64,000 bases of DNA from Lycium barbarum (Eukaryota; Streptophyta; Magnoliopsida; Solanales; Solanaceae). The translations under genes and the position numbers were made by a program. Where the stretch lies: positions 69,696,712 through 69,760,711 of the forward strand of contig NC_083338.1 in NCBI RefSeq assembly GCF_019175385.1, given 5' to 3'. Under the pieces are notes generated by a model, which worked only from the letters and a program-made list of their open reading frames with translations, did no database searches and was not told where the DNA came from. Shown here piece by piece: positions 24,938-34,491 of this stretch (position 1 is its first letter; the number at the start of each line of letters is the position of its first letter).

Positions 24938-25257
24938 TCGGGGTCTCAGTGTAGAGATGATTCGGGTCAGGAAAGGCCACCCGCACTACGATGTTCCCAG
25001 TGTGGGAAGTTGCATTGGGGTCGATGCCGATTGGATTCAGATGTTTGCTATTCATGTGGTCGACCCGGCCATATCATGCGTGATTGCCCCTCAGTTCATG
25101 GTAGAGGTAGGACCCAACCCTCAGGGTCGGTAGCCGGATCTTCAGCGTCTGTACGCTCTATGGGGCTAGGTTCACATGCGCCAGTCGGCCATGGTAGAGG
25201 CAGAGGGAGAGTTCCCAGTTCTAGCGGTCCTCAGCACCGTGTTTATGCCTTGGCTGG
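24938..25257 (+). pseudogene. gag C-terminal part of element A (zinc knuckle)
   Basis: This is the continuation of A gag after the B insertion. It carries the nucleic-acid-binding knuckle CYSCGRPGHIMRDC (about 25045-25090, all four metal ligands present) preceded by a CSQCGKLHWGRC segment. A Gly/Arg-rich linker then leads to the start of the protease region, where element C cuts it at 25257. Translation resumes at 34492. Confidence 0.85.
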
Positions 25258-28106
25258 TGTTATGTCCCGTGTTTTGTATAAGTGGAATTCGGCAAATAAT
25301 TAAGATTTGTGTGTTATAAGGAAATATTGTTGATTTTGGTGAATATGACTATGTGGGTTATGGAATCATTAATGTTAAGTCATCGGGGAAGGCCGAGGGT
25401 AAATTTGGAATTTCGGGAATTACAAAACGGGACGTTTTATGCATTGGGCCAAGATTGGACAATACAAAAATTGAGGCCCAAGTCTTTGGGGGTGGCCGGC
25501 CACTAGGGTGGCCCAAACCCATCTTTTAAATGTCATGTGCTATGCACATGACTCTCTATAATGGATATATACTAAGTAGCCTTTGGAATTATCAAGAAAA
25601 TATATCACAATTCAACTTTGAGCCAAGATAGCTCTCGGCCGAGAACCCCATTGGAGAAAAAAAATTTATCTTGGCTTTTGTTCCTAATCCAAACACCTAG
25701 TTTCTTTTGAATGATTGATGAGTTCGAGGTGCTCTTCGTTGTGGTACAACTAGTTTGACGAAAGGGCGACGTTTGCGGCGAATCGGAATATTAGGATCAA
25801 GGTAAGAAATCTATGTTTTTATGTTAGGAAATGGATATATATGTGTTAGTGATTGGATTGGCATGAAGATTTTGGAATGGTGTTGTGTTTGTGCATGGCG
25901 TGTGTGTGTAGAAAGGGTGTGTTTGGCCGTGAGCTATATGGGGTGGAAGGACATGTGAATTGATTTCGTTCAAGCTTGTTAGTTGTGTCGTTGTGATCTT
26001 TATGTTGTAAATGATTGATTAAAGAATTGAGTTGGCATTAGAAAATGATTTCGGACGTTATCGGAAAGTGTATACCTTTGGTATATTTGTGTATATCATA
26101 GTATATTTATGATATTAAGGACTTTAAATATGACTTATAGTTGATATTAATGAATTCGGGATGAAACGACGCAAGTTAGAATGTTCGTCGTAACTTTTGG
26201 TGTTTTGAATGAAACAGGGAAAGTAATGGATTTTGGGAAACTTTGTATATGGTTTGGAACTTGTATGTTATGTGGTGGAATAATCTTGAATGAATGAATA
26301 CAATAATGTGGACATGAGTGGAATTGTGAAGTTTGAATATAGGATTACCAACTTATGTATTAAGGTGAAATTTTGAAGCTAGTGTGGTTTGTATTGTGTA
26401 ATGATGTTTGGGTTGTTGTTGTTGTTGTATTTTGAGCCGAGCTAAGTCTCGGGGGTGTTAGATTTATAGGGCAAGTGCTGCCGAAATTTCGGTAGCCAAG
26501 TATAGCCCAAAGATGAAAATGTTAACTTTCATGAATAGTAATTGGTAAAAGTGACCATTTGCAGTTTTCGGACGAAACGGGAATTGAGATTTGACGAGCG
26601 TAAGGCGCCATCGAGGTATGTAAAGCCTACCTATCCTTCTTTTGGCATGTCCTAGTCATACTAGGTTAAGATCGGACCCTCGGGGATAACTCTGCTCTTG
26701 GAAATTTAGATTCAAGTTTGGATACTATTCATTCAGCGCAATTGACTCGAGGTGGGCCCGCAGGCCCCGAGGCTTCCCTTATTCGACTTGTTTGGTCCGT
26801 TTTCGTTCGATATGAAAAGTAATCATTTGTCTGTGACTTAAAGGTTCGTTTGAAAATTCCTATATCGTCATGGACCGTTTTGCACTATGAATGATGTTAG
26901 ATGTTCGGAAAATGATCCGTGAATGGTTTTTCCAAAGGTTCTGCAGTCTGAAACTTCGTGACTTCCATACATTAATTTTGATCGACCTGACTTCTACTCC
27001 GAGCCCTCTGGCGTCGGTATATCCCTATATGTAACTATATGTCGAGTCCGGTAACTTACTTTTAATATGCATATGGTCTCTGCACTACTCCGTTCGTGCC
27101 ATCCACTATGAATTCGTTCGTCGGTTCCCGGGCCGACTTTGTGATCGTGCGCGCTATAACATATTCGGGAGTTATGATGTGTTACGGTTTCGAGGCCTCG
27201 CCATAGGGACGGTTACCGTTCATGGAGTTATGATGTGATATGGCATTTGATATGTTCTGATGATGTGATGTGTGTGTGATATGATGTGTCTGGAGACTGT
27301 ACGGAGATTTGAAAACTTCTGGAGTTATGATGTGTTGTGGCACCAGCGTCGGGGGTGACCACGTTCCTAGACCCTATACATGGTTTGATTTGCATTTGTA
27401 CGTTTGCCTTCCGCACAGGTTTGCTTTGTTACGTTGACGTTGTGTTTGTTCTTTCTGACTCCAGCTGTGTTTGTGATTTCTGTACCTTCTGCTTTACATA
27501 CTCAGTACTTCTCCCGTACTGACCCCCGTTTCTTCGGGGGCTGTGTTTCATGCCCGCAGGTACAGAAGCTCGTTTGGGTGGTCCTCCAGTTTAGGCTACT
27601 CATTCTGCTGTGTTGGAGAGCTCCCCTTGATCCGGAGCCTACTTTTGGTACATACCTTCTGTTGTATGTGTGTGTTCGGTACATTTGTGGATGTGTGGGT
27701 ACGGCGGGGCCCTGTCCCGTCATATGTTCCTATGTTCTGTTTTGTTTAGAGGCCTATAGTCAGATTTGTGGGTCGTGGGTCCGGTGTGTTTGTATGTGAA
27801 TCTGTTGTGCTATCTTAAGCGGCCCGTACGCTACTATGGCCAAGACGGCCCCCGAGTTTGTACGTGTGTGTGCATTTGGGCGACGTATATTCCACCACCT
27901 TTCTGATTTTTATTTGACTAATTTGAACGGGCGACCGCTTAAGATAAGTGTTCGATAAATGTTTGCGTCTGGCGTCTGCTGTTCATTTTCAGTTCGAATA
28001 ACGCATGTTGAGTTTGAATGAGTCTGAATACGATAATCTGGTTGTGAGTCTGGTTGGGGTGCCTAAGTAGGGCACCAGTCGCGGCCCACGGGGTTGGGTC
28101 GTGACA
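25258..28106 (+). repeat. 5' LTR of C
   Basis: 2849 bp, tgttatgtcccg to gtcgtgaca. It lacks a block of about 135 bp that the 3' LTR has at about 32985-33120, and has a single copy of ggccggccactagggt where the 3' LTR has two. TATA-like ggatatatact is near 25562. The hairpin module at 27502-27540 has a CCCCCG/CGGGGG second stem. Confidence 0.92.
27502..27540 (+). other. Two-hairpin LTR module (copy in C)
   Basis: TCAGTAC/GTACTGA is identical to the A/B/K version but has a different loop (ttctccc). The second stem is CCCCCG (27523-27528) with CGGGGG (27535-27540). Relative to CGTCC/GGACG, two positions changed on both sides with pairing kept. The 3' LTR copy is at 33882-33920. Confidence 0.75.
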
Positions 28107-28308
28107 AAAGTGGTATAAGAGCGGTTTGTCCTCGGAATGTCTACAGGCCGTGTCTAGTAGAGTCTTGTTTATCGATGTGTTGTGCACCACATCTATAAAT
28201 AGGAGGCTACAGGGATTTAGGATGTTACTTTCTTTGGAATCTTAGATCGTGCGTTAGAGCTGTGCTATTAGGGTCATTCTGATCTGACCCGTTGTTGTGT
28301 TTGCAGTG
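28107..28308 (+). promoter_or_regulatory. Element C leader and primer-binding site
   Basis: tggtataagagc at 28111-28122 is one mismatch from the initiator-tRNA-Met primer site, four bases after the LTR. The leader runs to the gag ATG at 28309. Confidence 0.8.
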
Positions 28309-29835
28309 ATGCCTCCGAAGAAGGCAACGGCGGCCCAGAAGGGCAAGGCGAAGATGGGAGAGACCAGTCAGGCACGGCAAGCTACTCGGCCTCGTGTCTA
28401 TGATTTGCCTGAGGTTGCACCTCACTCTGAGGGGTCTGCTACACCCCCATTAGTACAGCCTGGAGCAGGACCTTCAGCAGCTCCAGAGGTCCGTGTACCC
28501 GCTCCTGAGACTCCAGCTCCCCAGCCAGGGGCGGAGGATAGGACCCTGAGGGAGGTTGTACAGTTGCTGACCACGATAGTAGCGGGGCAGGCTCGCAGAC
28601 GCGGGCGGAGGGACGATGATGATGAGGATAGGCGGGACAGCCTGAGAGTTCGGGAGTTCTTATTATGTGGCCCTCCAGAGTTTTTCGGGTCTAAGCCCGA
28701 CGAGGACCCCCATGACTTTATTCGGGGGATGCGGCGTGCATTAGACTTGGTCAGGGCTTCAGAGACCGAGTCGGTTGAGCTGGCTTCGCATAGACTTCGG
28801 GATGTTGCCGCACATTGGTATGAGACTTGGGAGTTATCCAGGGGTGAGGGTGCTCCTCCAGCTACGTGGGATCAGTTTGTGACTGCTTTCACCCGCCAAT
28901 TCCTGCCCCCAGAGTTACGACGGGAGCGAGCTGATCGGTTTTTACATCTGCAGCAGAGGGGTCGAAGCATTCGTGAATATAATTTGGAGTTTGATTCCCT
29001 GGCCCGGTATGCCCCTGCCGTGGTGGCAGATATGACAGATCGGATGCATAGATATGTTATGGGGTTGGATCGTTACCTGATTGACGGCTGTATGGCGGTG
29101 TCATTGCAGACAGATATGGACATCGCCCGTCTACAGGCCTACACCCAGGGGATGGAGAACCGGCACCGAGCAGATAGGCCCAGCAGAGAGTATGATGGGA
29201 GACGGCCCAAGAGGGCCAGATCAGCGGGGTATTCTGGAGATTCTCGGGGCGGGCAGCCCCAGTATCAGTCCAGTGGGTATTTCCCTCCGTTAGGCCGGGA
29301 CACACAGTCTGCTAGTAAGCGATTTGATGGCGCAGGACTGTCCAGGGCAGACCAGAGTTCTAGAGCCTCAGGTTCTCAAGCGAGTAGGGGTCCCAGTCAG
29401 ACTAGGCCACCTATGCCCCCGTCTTCGCATTGTGGAAGATCGCACCCAGGTGAGTGCTTCAGGGCCACAGGGGCCTGCTTTGCTTGTGGCCGCCAGGGCC
29501 ATATCATGCGGGATTGTCCGTGGGCAGGCGGTTCTGGTAGCGCAGCACCGCCGATGAGATCCGTTGCTGGTTCGTCATCTACCCCTTCGGCCACGTGCTC
29601 CACGGGGCGAGGTATGCTAGCACCAGCGGGCCGCGGTAGAGGCCGTGGTGGTGGTTCAGATTCTAGCGGTCCCTCGAACCGCATATACTCTTTGACTGGT
29701 CGGCGGGACCCAGAGGCATCCCTAGACGCAGACCCAGGTATATTACTAACTTTTTTTTTTTCTGAACGAATATGTGCAATGATAGGTCTGTATTCCAGTA
29801 TATTATGCGATATTTCTCTTTCTGTGTGTCAGTAA
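28309..29835 (+). CDS. Gag protein of element C, intact, with protease relic
   Basis: An open frame of about 508 codons starts at the ATG MPPKKATAAQKGKAKMG. The upstream in-frame codons to 28297 have no ATG. Features: basic N-terminus, Pro-rich linker, retrotransposon gag domain at about residues 110-260 (EFFGSKPDEDPHDFIRGM, ESVELASHRLRDV, FLHLQQRGRS), an Arg/Ser/Gly-rich stretch, then a CCHC knuckle CFACGRQGHIMRDC at residues 390-403. It forms the virus-like particle and binds RNA. The last ~35 codons resemble the start of the aspartic protease, but the DPGST active-site motif has become GLYSS, so the catalytic Asp is lost. It then runs into a stop. It is the only gag in the window without an internal stop. 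Confidence 0.9.
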   Translation: MPPKKATAAQKGKAKMGETSQARQATRPRVYDLPEVAPHSEGSATPPLVQPGAGPSAAPEVRVPAPETPAPQPGAEDRTLREVVQLLTTIVAGQARRRGRRDDDDEDRRDSLRVREFLLCGPPEFFGSKPDEDPHDFIRGMRRALDLVRASETESVELASHRLRDVAAHWYETWELSRGEGAPPATWDQFVTAFTRQFLPPELRRERADRFLHLQQRGRSIREYNLEFDSLARYAPAVVADMTDRMHRYVMGLDRYLIDGCMAVSLQTDMDIARLQAYTQGMENRHRADRPSREYDGRRPKRARSAGYSGDSRGGQPQYQSSGYFPPLGRDTQSASKRFDGAGLSRADQSSRASGSQASRGPSQTRPPMPPSSHCGRSHPGECFRATGACFACGRQGHIMRDCPWAGGSGSAAPPMRSVAGSSSTPSATCSTGRGMLAPAGRGRGRGGGSDSSGPSNRIYSLTGRRDPEASLDADPGILLTFFFSERICAMIGLYSSILCDISLSVCQ

Positions 29836-30384
29836 AAGTAGGGTAAGAATCCGAATTAATGAAAATATTTGAGGCAGTTATTTGTATATGTGGGAGGCGA
29901 ATATATGGAATTTGGAGGGCTAGAACGATAAACCACAGAGCCAGAAGAGCAAACGAGCTCTTCAGGTCGGAGTGGGACCCGCTATAAAAAATTTCCCGAA
30001 AAAAATTTGCTAAGACACCGTTTGGCCCAAAAATCATGTGACAAGGCCGTGCGGGGCAATCGATGAAATTATATCAGCCCTAACGCGTCAGAATGCGTGA
30101 AAGTTTCGGGGTTAAGCGTGCTCAAGCCAGAGCAATTCTGGGATGGGTGACCCCCTGGGAAGTAATGCAAAGTTCTTCATAAGTGAGAATATGATAAAAA
30201 ATAAATGGAAATTTGGGGTAATCAAGGGGTAAATAGAATGTGAGTGGAGTAATTAGTGCCCTTTCGGGAGTCGCGCGGAACGAGGCGGACTAATCGGGTA
30301 AAAAGAAAAAGGGTATAACACCGCTTGGGAAATTGAACGAACTTGAATAACAGCCAGAGATGTTCTCCAGTAAGGTCTGGATAA

Positions 30385-30424
<40 letters not shown>

Positions 30425-30662
30425 GTGTGTGTATGATTTTTATTTGGTGTCATGTGAGTTAAGAGCCGAGCCCCGGCAACTAATGTTGTGAAAGATGAAA
30501 GGTAAGCAGTGTGAATAAATAGAATCTTTAAAAGAGCCGATACGCGAGACGCAAGGTAATTTGTGTGACAACTTGGTGAATAAGTTTGCAAGTAAAGGGA
30601 AGTTCTCATGAATCGTTGGAGCCTTAATATGAACGATTCGATTCTAAATTGACATTCTATCT
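29836..30662 (+). other. Non-coding interior of element C replacing pol
   Basis: No pol homology is visible on either strand. The region includes a gtgtat microsatellite (about 30382-30434) and otherwise unrecognised sequence. Minus-strand open frames such as 30253-30609 look like chance: they include the microsatellite and no known motif. The origin (captured DNA or decayed pol) cannot be decided by eye. Confidence 0.6.
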
Positions 30663-31143
30663 GTGGTGCTTTTGCACTTCCGATTCTGATAAGGCTCTGC
30701 CTAGTACGCCACTGTATTTTTGAGCTCGATTATGTTCCCGTCTGATGAATTTTTGTGCGTTTGCTTCTGAATACGTTTCTGTCTGGCACACCTCTGTATG
30801 TCTGACTCTGGATATAAATCCGTCTGATATGCTTCTGTGCGTTTGATTTTGATCACGCATATGTTTGATACATTTCGGTTTATCTGATCACGACTCTGTA
30901 TGATACAATTCTGTACATTCGATCCTGATTTCGAATCTGTCCGATGTGATTCGGTACGTCTGACCCCGATTATGAATCTGTCTGATACGTCTCCGTGTGT
31001 TCGGTTCTAATTATGAACCCGTCTGATACGCCTTTGTACGTCTGACTCCGATCTCAGATTTGTCTGATATACTTCCGTACCTTTGATGTTAACTATGAAT
31101 CCGTCCGATATGCTTATGCGCGTCTGGCCTTAGTTCTGAATCT
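30663..31143 (+). repeat. 12-unit degenerate 41-bp tandem array in C
   Basis: Units begin with GTCTGATA or variants at 30663, 30699, 30740, 30781, 30822, 30863, 30898, 30939, 30980, 31021, 31062 and 31103. Ten are exactly 41 bp. Two are shorter (36 and 35 bp). Units share an approximate pattern GTCTGATAYGCTTCTGTACG followed by a TCTGACTCCGAT-like half. Since 41 is not a multiple of three, this is not a peptide repeat. It lies about 330 bp before the polypurine tract. Confidence 0.88.
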
Positions 31144-31482
31144 GTTTGGCATGTAGTGCCTGGTATGAAGTAAAGTGAGATTACGATGATGTGGTAAGAG
31201 ACTCAGAAGTGTACCGAAAAATGATATTGACTATGATGTCTGGAAAGCGTTCGTCCATTACAAGAATATAGCGTGTGGTTCGGTGATTACGTGGGGTATG
31301 AGAAAATGTATTATGAAGGCATTTGAGTCAGTGACGTGAAAAATTTGCCCCCTAGTGTTGGTAGAGAAGCCATGTCAGAAAATCAATAAAGGACAACTAT
31401 AAAGAGATCCCTCCCAGAGTAGTATGACGCCCCATGAGATCAATTTAACATTCGGGGATGAATGTTCTTAAGGGGGGGAGAA
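31144..31482 (+). promoter_or_regulatory. Element C 3' internal end with polypurine tract
   Basis: Non-coding sequence ends in cattcggggatgaatg and the tract agggggggagaa (to 31482) directly before the 3' LTR. This is the same arrangement as in A and B, which shows the priming site is preserved. Confidence 0.8.
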
Positions 31483-34400
31483 TGTTATGTCCCGTGTTTT
31501 GTATAAGTGGAATTCGGCAAATAATTAAGATTTGTGTGTTATAAGGAAATATTGTTGATTTTGGTGAATATGGCTATGTGGGTTATGGAATCATTAATGT
31601 TAAGGCATCGGGGAAGGACGAGGGTAAATTTGGAATTTCGGGAATTACAAAACGGGACGTTTTATGCATTGGGCCAAGATTGGACAATACAAAAATTGAG
31701 GCCCAAGTCTTTGGGGGTGGCCGGCCACTAGGGTGGCCGGCCACTAGGGTGGCCCAAACCCATCTTTTAAATGTCATGTGCTATGCACATGACTCTCTAT
31801 AATGGATATATACTAAGTAGCCTTTGGAATTATCAAGAAAATATATCACAATTCAACTTTGAGCCAAGATAGCTCTCGGCCGAGAACCCCATTGGAGAAA
31901 AAAAAATTATCTTGGCTTTTGTTCCTAATCCAAATACCTAGTTTCTTTTGAATGATTGATGAGTTCGAGGTGCTCTTCGTTGTGGTACAACTAGTTTGAC
32001 GAAAGGGCGACGTTTGCGGCGAATCGGAATATTAGGATCAAGGTAAGAAATCTATGTTTTTATGTTATGAAATGGATATATATGTGTTAGTGATTGGATT
32101 GGCATGAAGATTTTGGAATGGTGTTGTGTTTGTGCATGGCGTGTGTGTGTAGAAAGGGTGTGTTTGGCCGTGAGCTATATGGGGTGGAAGGACATGTGAA
32201 TTTATTTCGTTCAAGCTTGTTAGTTGTGTCGTTGTGATCTTTATGTTGTAAATGATTGATTAAAGAATTGAGTTGGCATTAGAAAATGATTTCGGACGTT
32301 ATCGGAAAGTGTATACCTTTGGTATATTTGTGTATATCATAGTATATTTATGATATTAAGGACTTTAAATATGACTTATAGTTGATATTAATGAATTCGG
32401 GATGAAACGACGCAAGTTAGAATGTTCGTCGTAACTTTTGGTGTTTTGAATGAAACAGGGAAAGTAATGGATTTTGGGAAACTTTGTATATGGTTTGGAA
32501 CTTGTATGTTATGTGGTGGAATAATCTTGAATGAATGAATACAATAATGTGGACATGAGTGGAATTGTGAAGTTTGAATATAGGATTACCAACTTATGTA
32601 TTAAGGTGAAATTTTGAAGCTAGTGTGGTTTGTATTGTGTAATGATGTTTGGGTTGTTGTTGTTGTTGTATTTTGAGCCGAGCTAAGTCTCGGGGGTGTT
32701 AGAGTTATAGGGGAAGTGCTGCCGAAATTTCGGTAGCCAAGTATAGCCCAAAGATGAAAATGTTAACTTTCATGAATAGTAACTGGTAAAAGTGACCATT
32801 TGCAGTTTTCGGACGAAACGGGAATTGAGATTTGACGAGCGTAAGGCGCCATCGAGGTATGTAAAGCCTACCTATCCTTCTTTTGGCATGTCCTAGTCAT
32901 ACTAGGTTAAGATCGGACCCTCGGGGATAACTCTGCTCTTGGAAATTTAGATTCAAGTTTGGATACTATTCATTCAGCGCAATTGAACCCTATTCGTTGT
33001 ATTTGGTTGAAAGAATGTTCGAACCTTCATAACTTTTGCCGTTGTGTCCGAAACTCTCTGAAACTTTCGTAGATGGCTCTATGGAGCCTAGAGTCAGTGA
33101 TTTGTGTCCGGCGCCTCAATTTGACTCGAGGTGGGCCCGCAGGCCCCGAGGCTTCCCTTATTCGACTTGTTTGGTCCGTTTTCGTTCGATATGAAAAGTA
33201 ATCATTTGTCTGTGACTTAAAGGTTCGTTTGAAAATTCCTATATCGTCATGGAACGTTTTGCACTATGAATGATGTTAGATGTTCGGAAAATGATCCGTG
33301 AATGGTTTTTCCAAAGGTTCTGCAGTCTGAAACTTCGCGACTTCCATACATTAATTTTGATCGACCTGACTTCTACTCCGAGCCCTCTGGCGTCGGTATA
33401 TCCCTATATGTAACTATATGTCGAGTCCGGTAACTTACTTTTAATATTGATATGGTCTCTGCACTACTCCGTTCGTGCCATCCACTATGAATTCGTTCGT
33501 CAGTTCCCGGGCCGACTTTGTGATCGTGCGCGCTATAACATATTCGGGAGTTATGATGTGTTACGGTTTCCGAGGCCTCGCCATAGGGCCGGTTACCGTT
33601 CATGGAGTTATGATGTGATATGGCATTTGATATGTTCTGATGATGTGATGTGTGTGTGATATGATGTGTCTGGAGACTGTACAGAGATTTGAAAACTTCT
33701 GGAGTTATGATGTGTTGTGGCACCAGCGTCGGGGGTGACCACGTTCCTAGACCCTATACATGATTTGATTTGCATTTGTACGTTTGCCTTCCACACAGGT
33801 TTGCTTTGTTACGTTGACGTTGTGTTTGTTCTTTCTGACTCCAGCTGTGTTTGTGATTTCTGTACCTTCTGCTTTACATACTCAGTACTTCTCCCGTACT
33901 GACCCCCGTTTCTTCGGGGGCTGTGTTTCATGCCCGCAGGTACAGAAGCTCGTTTGGGTGGTCCTCCAGTTTAGGCTACTCATTCTGCTGTGTTGGAGAG
34001 CTCCCCTTGATCCGGAGCCTACTTTTGGTACATACCTTCTGTTGTATGTGTGTGTTCGGTACATTTGTGGATGTGTGGGTACGGCGGGGCCCTGTCCCGT
34101 CATATGTTCCTATGTTCTGTTTTGTTTAGAGGCCTGTAGTCAGATTTGTGGGTCGTGGGTCCGGTGTGTTTGTATGTGAATCTGTTGTGCTATCTTAAGC
34201 GGCCCGTACGCTACTATGGCCAAGACGGCCCCCGAGTTTGTACGTGTGTGTGCATTTGGGCGACGTATATTCCGCCACCTTTCTGATTTTGATTTGACTA
34301 ATTTGAACGGGCGACCACTTAAGATAAGTGTTCGATAAATGTTTGCGTCTGGCGTCTGCTGTTCATTTTCGGTTCGAATAACGCATGTTGAGTTTGAATG

Positions 34401-34486
34401 AGTCTGAATACGATAATCTGGTTGTGAGTCTGGTTGGGGTGCCTAAGTAGGGTACCAGTCGCGGCCCACGGGGTTGGGTCGTGACA
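31483..34486 (+). repeat. 3' LTR of C
   Basis: 3004 bp. It contains the extra ~135-bp block and a tandem duplication of ggccggccactagggt near 31720-31750 relative to the 5' LTR. The hairpin module is at 33882-33920. Confidence 0.92.
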
Positions 34487-34491
34487 GCTGG

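Larger units (their letters stand above)
25258..34486 (+). mobile_element. Element C: gag-only (non-autonomous) Ty3/gypsy element
   Basis: A complete 9.2-kb element with LTRs 25258-28106 and 31483-34486 and an exact TSD gctgg (25253-25257 and 34487-34491), inserted in A. It has a primer site, an intact gag, a long non-coding interior and a polypurine tract (31470-31482), but no RT, RNase H, integrase or chromodomain. LTRs are nearly identical apart from two indels (about 1% substitutions where sampled), so it is the youngest element here. It keeps the cis-signals needed for mobilisation, so movement by enzymes of a related element is plausible but unproven. Confidence 0.93.

Noticed and set aside
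30663..31143. CRISPR-like array
   Set aside because: Units are contiguous and degenerate with no repeat/spacer alternation, in a plant retroelement with no cas gene.
27228..34179. Pairs of identical open frames at 27228-27799 and 33608-34179
   Set aside because: They are the same non-coding LTR C sequence in its two copies. They overlap the hairpin module and have no domain.
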